The notes beneath the pieces were generated by a model that saw only the letters and a list, made by a program, of their open reading frames with translations, was not told where the DNA came from and did no database searches. A stretch of DNA of 11,877 nt, taken from Erysipelotrichaceae bacterium UBA2227. Its GTDB lineage: Bacteria > Bacillota_I > Bacilli_A > Erysipelotrichales > Erysipelotrichaceae. Every line of letters begins with the position of its first letter. The stretch's first letter is position 1. Positions 7,431 to 11,877 of the stretch are shown in pieces. The translations under genes and the position numbers were made by a program. Location of the stretch: NCBI GenBank assembly GCA_002348095.1, contig DDYT01000048.1:10185-22061 (forward strand), read 5' to 3'.

Positions 7431-8450
7431 CTAAAGAATCTCTGCCAAAGCTACAGAACATTGTGTCAATCGCTCGATGACACGGTCACACCATAAATCG
7501 AATTCCGGCTCACTGATTTGAAGTTTCGGATTACTTTCCACATGATCCAAATACTTACGTATGCCTTGAGCCAACGAAACCGTTGATGATACCTCACCGA
7601 TTACGGACTTGATTTTCGAATTATCAAATATTACAGAATATTGCTTATCCCCGACGATCGAAGTGACAAAGTCATAGGTCTGACTTAATGCCAGCACCGA
7701 CGAAGGAATATATACCGGTCGAAGACTCACATTATAATAATCCGCAATCGTCTGATATATATAATTCCAGCTTTGTGACTCCTCGCTGGTCAGCTGATAT
7801 ACTTCGCCAAAGGTCTCGGGCTTTAAAAACAGCTTGGTAATGCTGAGCGCAAAATCAATGCTGTGCATGCTTGCCCACACCGAAGTACCGTCTCCGTGAA
7901 TCAGAACTTTCTTACCGCGCTTGATTCGGGAGATGACCGGGTAAATATCTTTTCCTTTGACACTTACCGGAATGCGGGTTTCATCGTAAGTTTGTGACGG
8001 TCGAACGATCGTGACCGGAAAACCTTGTTTTTGATATGCTTCAAAAAAACGCTGTTCTGCAGCCTGTTTATTTCTGCCATACAGACTGAACGGATTATTC
8101 TGTTCGGTGTTCTCATCAAACACGACACGCCCTTCCCGATTGTAGGTTGCGACTGTACTGATAAAAATGAAATGGCTCGTCTTCTTAGTAAACAGTTGGA
8201 TCGTTTTCTCCGCCTGATGCGGATCAAAGATGACAAAATGAAGAACGACATCAAAGAATCTCTCTTTCAGCACTTCGCTCATCCGTGCGCTGTCAAAGGC
8301 ATCACCTATCAGAATTTCTGCTCCGGATGGCAAGTTTTCATTATTACGACCGCGATTGATGACCGTCAGTCGGACCTTGGGATCCGATGCCAATAACTTA
8401 CAGAGATTTGTACTGATGGTACCTGTACCACCGATTACACATATTTTCAT
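7431..8450 (-). CDS. NAD-dependent epimerase/dehydratase family protein (extended SDR)
   Basis: Cytosolic Rossmann-fold protein of 339 residues. The nucleotide-binding motif GGTGTIS lies at 7-13, an acidic D50 is in the usual adenine-contact region, and the catalytic pair Y124-x3-K128 sits in SLYGRNK after the ISTVATY strand. The C-terminal half should hold the substrate site. Members act on nucleotide sugars or similar compounds; the GGTGTIS form also occurs in members of unknown substrate, so none is assigned. The ATG at 8450 is chosen because GAGGTG lies six bases upstream; the GTG three codons earlier overlaps that site. It is the first gene of the operon with the membrane-anchored protein and the sortase, which hints at an envelope role such as making a surface sugar. 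The strength of that link is modest. Confidence 0.88.
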   Translation of the reverse strand: MKICVIGGTGTISTNLCKLLASDPKVRLTVINRGRNNENLPSGAEILIGDAFDSARMSEVLKERFFDVVLHFVIFDPHQAEKTIQLFTKKTSHFIFISTVATYNREGRVVFDENTEQNNPFSLYGRNKQAAEQRFFEAYQKQGFPVTIVRPSQTYDETRIPVSVKGKDIYPVISRIKRGKKVLIHGDGTSVWASMHSIDFALSITKLFLKPETFGEVYQLTSEESQSWNYIYQTIADYYNVSLRPVYIPSSVLALSQTYDFVTSIVGDKQYSVIFDNSKIKSVIGEVSSTVSLAQGIRKYLDHVESNPKLQISEPEFDLWCDRVIERLTQCSVALAEIL

Positions 8451-8468
8451 AACAAACACCTCGGTATC

Positions 8469-8474
8469 ATTATA
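8469..8474 (-). promoter_or_regulatory. Candidate -10 of the epimerase-sortase operon promoter
   Basis: A perfect TATAAT on the minus strand lies 18 bases upstream of the epimerase start codon and downstream of the preceding terminator. No good -35 is seen at 16-18 bases (GTGCGC at 17). Confidence 0.42.
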
Positions 8475-8508
8475 CGATAATCCGGCAGTTTGCGCACAGG
8501 ATGCGATT

Positions 8509-8529
8509 AAAAAACCGGGTTTTCCCGGT
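8509..8529 (-). terminator. Intrinsic terminator of the GGDEF cluster
   Basis: On the minus strand ACCGGG and CCCGGT pair around AAAA, followed by a T tract of six bases. It lies eight bases after the stop codon of the degenerate GGDEF gene and separates the GGDEF cluster from the epimerase-sortase operon. Confidence 0.9.
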
Positions 8530-8536
8530 CATGTTC

Positions 8537-9649
8537 TTAACTTATGATACGATTTTCGCCTTCCGCAATCGATTTCTTCATGATTTTCTGTAATCTTTCC
8601 ATCAGTGTATCAAAGTCCTCTTGCGGTGAACGCTGCAAGACCGCGAAGTTTGCGGGTAGCTTGATCTTCGGAAAGAACTCCTTGACCGCTATGATGCTCA
8701 ATAAACGCTGAGCTACATAAACAGCCTGATGAAGTTTGATTTCGGGCATAAAAATGATAAATTCTCCATCACTCCAACGCCCCAGAACATCGACCAAACG
8801 TAAATCCGTGCGTACCATGGTGACCAACTGCTCCATCACTTGCTCACCCTTTTCCTGACCGTATACAGCAAATACTTCTTTGATATCAGACAAGGAGAAG
8901 ATAATAAGCGAAAACGGTGTTTCATAGCGGTCACTGCGCGCAATCTCCGTCCGGATCAGTTCTTCCAGTTTGCGATGGGTCACAGCTCCGGTCGATTGAT
9001 CTTCAATTGCCCTCTGATGGATTTCCTCTTGGATTTTCACCAGTTCTTCGGCTTTCAGTTTTAAATCATTCTCATACTGATCGATCAGACGATTGTATAC
9101 CGAAAATACAGCACTGACAAACAACAGACCGATGGCTATGATGCTGTAATTGCTTACAGTTATGACGATAGGCGGAAGTTTATCCGCTATTGATCCTGCA
9201 GTTTCCGCATTGAGCACATAGATAAATCCCGCAATATTGATAATCGCAAAAAGCCATTGGAAGACTCTGAGTTTTCGATCGATCGTTACCCAAGGCAGAA
9301 GTGCCAGCAATATAAAGAAATAATGGAATCCTACCTCTTTGCCTAAAAACAGCCAGACACTGACAAACAGCGCAGGTCCTGCAATCAGATTGAACAATAT
9401 GGCAGCTACATTGACGCTCTTTCTTACAATGAAAACAGCCGTGATAAGTAAAACAAAGGCAACGGCTCCATGGATGATTACTTCCAAAAGATTTTCTGTC
9501 AGCCCAAGATAGGCAAATCCACCGGCTAACAGGGCAAAGTCCAGAAAAGACAGCCAAAGTACTAAGACCGTGATCGTTTTTCTGATCTTCGCAAACTCAA
9601 GCTGAATATTGTTTGTTTCTGCAATCGTAACTGAATCTTTTCTCCCCAT
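8537..9649 (-). CDS. Degenerate GGDEF-domain membrane protein with intact I-site (pseudo-diguanylate cyclase)
   Basis: A 370-residue protein with about six hydrophobic segments at 24-190, a coiled-coil-like linker (about 190-215) and a GGDEF domain (about 216-370). It aligns without gaps, residue for residue, to the active paralogue two genes upstream. The catalytic features are lost: the signature at 293-297 is SDGEF instead of GGEEF, the metal-binding aspartate at 252 is serine (FSLSDIKE), substrate-contact N260 is phenylalanine, and the late LDQAMYRAK motif has become LQKIMKKSI. The RxxD inhibitory site survives as R284-L-V-D287, exactly five residues before the signature. The protein is therefore probably inactive as a cyclase but may bind cyclic-di-GMP, or pair with the active paralogue. 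The ATG at 9649 has AAAGGGG six bases upstream. The frame is intact and does not look like a decaying pseudogene. Confidence 0.93.
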   Translation of the reverse strand: MGRKDSVTIAETNNIQLEFAKIRKTITVLVLWLSFLDFALLAGGFAYLGLTENLLEVIIHGAVAFVLLITAVFIVRKSVNVAAILFNLIAGPALFVSVWLFLGKEVGFHYFFILLALLPWVTIDRKLRVFQWLFAIINIAGFIYVLNAETAGSIADKLPPIVITVSNYSIIAIGLLFVSAVFSVYNRLIDQYENDLKLKAEELVKIQEEIHQRAIEDQSTGAVTHRKLEELIRTEIARSDRYETPFSLIIFSLSDIKEVFAVYGQEKGEQVMEQLVTMVRTDLRLVDVLGRWSDGEFIIFMPEIKLHQAVYVAQRLLSIIAVKEFFPKIKLPANFAVLQRSPQEDFDTLMERLQKIMKKSIAEGENRIIS

Positions 9650-9672
9650 ATGGTTCCCCTTTGACCTACTTT

Positions 9673-9701
9673 AAATATCTCATAATTTTAACTCATGTCA
9701 A
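9673..9701 (-). promoter_or_regulatory. Candidate promoter of the degenerate GGDEF gene
   Basis: On the minus strand TTGACA (9696-9701) and ATATTT (9673-9678) are 17 bases apart, with TTATGAG before the -10. The element TTTATTGACAT...TTATGAGATATTTA recurs at the same spacing before the paralogue at 11467-11495. Confidence 0.6.
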
Positions 9702-9785
9702 TAAACTTTGTGAATAAAAAGGCTGATTATTGACATTTCCTCACGTTCTTACCAGTTACCTATCTATATTACGCTGATACGTGTC

Positions 9786-10310
9786 TTACAGACGTTTCGC
9801 CCGAATGAAATATAAGATAGTAGGCATGATACAGAATACTACCGACATGACCGAAAAAAATGTAAGCACAAACAATGGAAGGGTAATTAAATCGCCTGAT
9901 GTCTGAAATGTCATAAGGAGAAATCCAAACAGTAATGCCGGAACAAGACCGAACAAGGTATATTTTGCGAAGTGTTTGGACTCTTTCAGATATCGTTGTA
10001 CTTTTCCTTCAACATCCGTGTTAAAGGCAGTTGTGCCTTTTTCGGCTTTGAAATAATGCAAATGCTCATAAGAAAACACGTGTTCCCATCCATGTTCACG
10101 ATAATCATCAAAATATGCCGAATTCGCTTTTGCAGAGAAATCGATCAGATAATCGACCTCTTGTTTTTCCTGTCGCGAAAAACGGTAACTGAGCATCGGA
10201 ACTTTAAAATCTACTAACAAAAGTCCTTTTGATGCACATTCGCTTAGTTTCTGGGTTGCCTGTTTTTCTGATGATGCTAATGCGGTTATAATGACATGAT
10301 TTTCTTTCAT
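9786..10310 (-). CDS. DUF2812-family membrane protein
   Basis: A 174-residue protein of unknown function. Residues about 10-110 match the DUF2812 pattern: a KLSECASKGLLLVDFK helix-strand start, a YRF...DYLIDF strand pair, and HGWEHVFSYEHLHYFKAEKG near 73-92. Two membrane segments follow at about 117-135 and 143-168, and a basic tail (RAKRL) ends the protein. The DUF2812 part is probably cytoplasmic, with no signal peptide. AAAGGA lies seven bases before the ATG. It starts 20 bases after the stop of the active cyclase, so the two are very likely co-transcribed. In other Bacillota, DUF2812 genes often sit beside PadR-type regulators (family knowledge). None is present here, and the pairing with a diguanylate cyclase is unusual. 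No enzymatic motif is seen. Confidence 0.85.
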   Translation of the reverse strand: MKENHVIITALASSEKQATQKLSECASKGLLLVDFKVPMLSYRFSRQEKQEVDYLIDFSAKANSAYFDDYREHGWEHVFSYEHLHYFKAEKGTTAFNTDVEGKVQRYLKESKHFAKYTLFGLVPALLFGFLLMTFQTSGDLITLPLFVLTFFSVMSVVFCIMPTILYFIRAKRL

Positions 10311-10330
10311 ACATAAATCCTTTCGCTATG

Positions 10331-11443
10331 TTAATGACACACCTGATTCTTTCCGTTGCTCTTTGCCCGATACATCGCCTGGTCAAGGCGGCGATAGAAA
10401 CTTTCAAAAGACTCTGACTTGGTACGTTGGGCAACACCGAAGCTGGCAGTCATACGAATTCCTTTAATAAACTCGGTTTTTTCGATCTTTTTACAAACCC
10501 GCTGCGCAACATAGGCTGCCTGATGAATTTTGATTCCCGGCAATAAAATGACAAACTCCTCGCCACCCCAGCGACCGACCGCATCAACCGAACGTAAATC
10601 ATTTTTCACTGACTCAACCAACTGTACCAACACCTGATCACCGATATCATGTCCGTACTTATCATTGATTTCTTTGAAATCATCCAAATCGAAAATGATC
10701 ATAGAGAAAAATGTATTATATCGGTCACTTCGCAATGATTCGGCTTGAATTAGTTCATCCATCTTGCGACGATTGAAAGCTCCGGTCAATGAATCTTCCC
10801 TGGCCAACCGGCTGACCTCATCATAAAGTTTCTGAAGATTATTGGATTTTTCCAGAAGATCTTTTTCAAACCGATCGATCAGAAATGTATAGAGTAAAAA
10901 CAATACGATCATCAATGTCAAACTGAAAATGAGGGAGAAAAAGTATATGACCGTCAAAATATCCGTGGGGATATATACCGCCAGACTGTTGGGGGGAACG
11001 CGATTGAGCATAAGCAGCAAAAACAGAATGTTGGTCGCACTGAAAAAGATCATGCAACGTTTCGATCGATTGTATATCGTTACCAGCGGCAAGATTGCAA
11101 ATACGACAAAGAGATAGTGATTTCCGACGTCTTTTCCCAAAAAGAACCACAAACTTAAAAATACCGGAATGCCAACCATCAAGTTGAGCCAGACACTGGC
11201 CAAGATGTATCGTTTTTTAATGTTGAGGACTACCGCAATCATCAGCAGTACCCCAAAAGTGCAGTTTGTGACAATGACCGGCCAAAAGACATCTTTGTTG
11301 ATCAGAGCATAATTTAATGCAAATCCGAAATAACTAAAACTGCCAACGATGGCGGCCATGTTTGTCAACATGACCATCCGCTGTTGATTGCCTGTCTGAT
11401 TCGGTGTTGTCCCCAAATAGAATAGTCGAATTGCTTTCCCCAT
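10331..11443 (-). CDS. Membrane diguanylate cyclase (GGEEF active site)
   Basis: A 370-residue enzyme predicted to make cyclic-di-GMP from two GTP. About six hydrophobic segments (about 27-190) form an N-terminal membrane sensor, followed by a helical linker (about 190-215) and a cytosolic GGDEF domain (about 216-370). The active site is complete: metal-binding D252 in FDLDDFKEINDKYGHD, substrate-contact N260, and GGEEF at 293-297. The RxxD product-inhibition site is present as R284-S-V-D287, five residues upstream. The late SFGVAQR and LDQAMYRAKSNGKN motifs are intact. The membrane part has a conserved loop GKDVGNHYLF near 103-112 that is shared with the paralogue. The ATG at 11443 follows GAGGA. 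It heads the cluster with the DUF2812 gene and is divergent from the riboswitch-controlled gene at the right edge. The sensed signal is unknown. Confidence 0.96.
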   Translation of the reverse strand: MGKAIRLFYLGTTPNQTGNQQRMVMLTNMAAIVGSFSYFGFALNYALINKDVFWPVIVTNCTFGVLLMIAVVLNIKKRYILASVWLNLMVGIPVFLSLWFFLGKDVGNHYLFVVFAILPLVTIYNRSKRCMIFFSATNILFLLLMLNRVPPNSLAVYIPTDILTVIYFFSLIFSLTLMIVLFLLYTFLIDRFEKDLLEKSNNLQKLYDEVSRLAREDSLTGAFNRRKMDELIQAESLRSDRYNTFFSMIIFDLDDFKEINDKYGHDIGDQVLVQLVESVKNDLRSVDAVGRWGGEEFVILLPGIKIHQAAYVAQRVCKKIEKTEFIKGIRMTASFGVAQRTKSESFESFYRRLDQAMYRAKSNGKNQVCH

Positions 11444-11466
11444 AATATCCTCTGTTCTATTAATAT

Positions 11467-11495
11467 AAATATCTCATAAAAATGATTGATGTCAA
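11467..11495 (-). promoter_or_regulatory. Candidate promoter of the active diguanylate cyclase gene
   Basis: On the minus strand TTGACA (11490-11495) and ATATTT (11467-11472) are 17 bases apart, with TTATGAG just before the -10. Flanks on both sides match the promoter of the degenerate paralogue at 9673-9701. The leader before the start codon would be about 17 bases. Confidence 0.62.
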
Positions 11496-11630
11496 TAAAA
11501 AATCCGAACAACCGTGAAAACCAATGATCTTTTCTGATACTTCAGCACACTTTCATCCGACGGTGATCATCTATTCACAACAACATGTAATTACGATGAA
11601 AAGTTTGTCAACGAATCGTGGGCATATTGT

Positions 11631-11659
11631 TTGTGCTTGTATAATTACTGTGATATTAT
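11631..11659 (+). promoter_or_regulatory. Promoter region of the riboswitch-controlled transcript
   Basis: Two overlapping -10 candidates are visible. TATTAT (11654-11659) has TTGTGC (11631-11636) 17 bases upstream and would start transcription near 11666, just before the aptamer. A perfect TATAAT (11640-11645) has no good -35 and would start near 11652. Which one is used cannot be told. Confidence 0.5.
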
Positions 11660-11663
11660 CACA
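11649..11663. promoter_or_regulatory. Operator-like palindrome at the riboswitch promoter
   Basis: TGTGATATTATCACA is a perfect inverted repeat of seven bases around a central T. It covers the TATTAT -10 candidate and the likely start site of the TATAAT candidate, so a bound protein would block transcription. The half-site TGTGA/TCACA resembles CRP/FNR-type sites, but the spacer is five rather than six bases, so no regulator is assigned. Confidence 0.55.
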
Positions 11664-11671
11664 ATACAAAA

Positions 11672-11754
11672 GAATATTGGTAAACCAGTCGAAAGGCTGG
11701 GACACAAAGTTCGGCATCTAATGTATGAGATAGTTCATGCGATGATCGGCCAAC
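11672..11754 (+). ncRNA. GEMM-I cyclic-di-GMP riboswitch aptamer
   Basis: The core matches the GEMM-I consensus: GGTAAACC, a stem capped by a GAAA tetraloop (CCAG-TC-GAAA-GG-CTGG, 11685-11700), then GGGACACAAAG, then CTAATG opening a second hairpin (GTATGA with TCATGC, 11723-11740) closed by CATC/GATG (11715-11718 with 11741-11744). By alignment to the Vc2 aptamer, G11679 corresponds to G20, A11706 to the intercalating A47 and C11750 to the ligand-pairing C92. A G rather than A at position 20 favours cyclic-di-GMP over cyclic GMP-AMP. Pairs closing the first helix are G·U wobbles here, so binding may be weaker than in Vc2. Confidence 0.9.
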
Positions 11755-11780
11755 CGCAATTGAGTGGTTGGCCGTTTTTT
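11747..11780 (+). terminator. Riboswitch expression platform: intrinsic terminator
   Basis: The two arms at 11747-11757 and 11764-11774 form an 11-bp stem (one G·U pair) around AATTGA, followed directly by six Ts. The left arm contains C11750 and the neighbouring bases that the aptamer needs, so terminator and ligand-bound aptamer cannot both form fully. This predicts antitermination on ligand binding. Confidence 0.92.
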
Positions 11781-11814
11781 GTTGGTTGACTGCTTGAGAA
11801 GATTAGGTTAAGGA

Positions 11815-11832
11815 CGCAGAAATGCGAAGGGG
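11815..11832 (+). other. Small GAAA-capped hairpin abutting the ribosome binding site
   Basis: CGCA and TGCG (11815-11818 and 11823-11826) pair around GAAA, immediately before AAGGGG (11827-11832), the Shine-Dalgarno sequence of the last gene. The stem is only four pairs, so it could be chance. It does not cover the binding site itself. Confidence 0.35.
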
Positions 11833-11839
11833 TAAGCAC

Positions 11840-11877
11840 ATGAAAAAAACATTGATATTTGTAGTATTACTGCTCAG
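11840..11877 (+). CDS. Start of an exported protein under riboswitch control (3' end outside the window)
   Basis: Only twelve full codons are present before the window edge: M-K-K-T followed by a run of hydrophobic residues (LIFVVLLL). This is the classic n- and h-region of a signal peptide or signal anchor. The ATG has AAGGGG seven bases upstream and lies 59 bases after the terminator U tract. The gene belongs to the riboswitch transcript, so its product is probably an extracellular or surface protein controlled by cyclic-di-GMP, such as an adhesin, protease or envelope protein. That class is inference, since no functional domain is in view. Confidence 0.75.
   Translation, partial: MKKTLIFVVLLL

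Larger units (their letters stand above)
11444..11839. other. 396-base intergenic region between divergent genes
   Basis: This region has no convincing gene. On the minus side (11467-11495) it carries the cyclase promoter. On the plus side (about 11631-11839) it carries a promoter region, an operator-like palindrome, a GEMM-I riboswitch, a terminator and the leader of the last gene. The stretch at about 11500-11600 shows nothing I can name, apart from an isolated TTGACA on the minus strand at 11606-11611 with only a poor -10 partner. A 65-codon plus-strand frame here overlaps the riboswitch and is not credible. Confidence 0.8.

Noticed and set aside
8537..9649. Degenerate GGDEF gene as a pseudogene
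   Set aside because: The frame is intact over the same 370 residues as the active paralogue, has a strong ribosome binding site, its own promoter and terminator, and a preserved I-site. Loss looks confined to catalysis.
11649..11663. CRP/FNR operator
   Set aside because: The half-sites fit TGTGA/TCACA but the spacer is five bases rather than six, and no regulator gene is in the window. It is kept as an unassigned palindrome.
11524..11721. 65-codon plus-strand frame in the right intergenic region
   Set aside because: It runs through the promoter, the palindrome and half of the riboswitch, has no ribosome binding site, and its product matches nothing I know.
11672..11754. Cyclic GMP-AMP riboswitch (GEMM-Ib)
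   Set aside because: The base aligned with Vc2 position 20 is G, the cyclic-di-GMP form, not the A seen in the GMP-AMP-selective subgroup. Alignment was done by eye.

Overview
The window looks like a chromosomal segment of a low-to-moderate GC Gram-positive bacterium (Bacillota). The evidence is a class B sortase, a CBS/DRTGG-containing family II pyrophosphatase, a CoA-disulfide reductase-type flavoenzyme, a DUF2812 membrane protein, AGGAGG-like ribosome binding sites and compact U-tract terminators. Erysipelotrichia-like or Clostridia-like lineages would fit, but the sequence alone does not fix the genus. There are no tRNA or rRNA genes, insertion sequences, CRISPR arrays or phage genes.

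Layout, left to right. A partial GAF-domain gene runs off the left edge (minus strand, start at 358). Upstream of it lies a PAS-PAS-GAF-HD-GYP cyclic-di-GMP phosphodiesterase (2375 to 426, minus). Next come two monocistronic housekeeping genes on the minus strand, each with its own terminator: the CBS/DRTGG manganese pyrophosphatase (4175 to 2520) and a CoA-disulfide reductase (5627 to 4305). A small MazG-type nucleotide pyrophosphohydrolase is divergent from the latter (plus, 5730 to 6074). It converges on a three-gene minus-strand operon (NAD-dependent epimerase-like protein, an unrecognised membrane-anchored protein, class B sortase; 8450 to 6085), and the two units share a bidirectional terminator. 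Further right is a second minus-strand cluster (11443 to 8537): an apparently active membrane diguanylate cyclase, a DUF2812 membrane protein, and a second GGDEF protein that aligns to the first without gaps but has lost its active site. The last 396 bases before the right edge hold no complete gene. They hold the cyclase promoter on the minus strand and, on the plus strand, a promoter region with a perfect palindrome, a GEMM-I cyclic-di-GMP riboswitch, a strong terminator and the start of an exported protein cut by the window edge.

The theme is cyclic-di-GMP. One window holds a predicted synthase, a degraded paralogue that keeps the inhibitory (I-site) binding motif, a predicted hydrolase, a further GAF-domain protein that is probably a signalling protein, and a riboswitch that reads the same nucleotide. 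The riboswitch geometry predicts an ON switch: the aptamer and the terminator use the same bases. The synthase and the riboswitch-controlled gene are divergently transcribed from one intergenic region, suggesting a local write-and-read circuit. The most notable points are the pseudo-cyclase with a retained I-site, its near-identical promoter to that of the active paralogue, the operator-like palindrome at the riboswitch promoter, and the DUF2812 protein sandwiched between the two paralogues.
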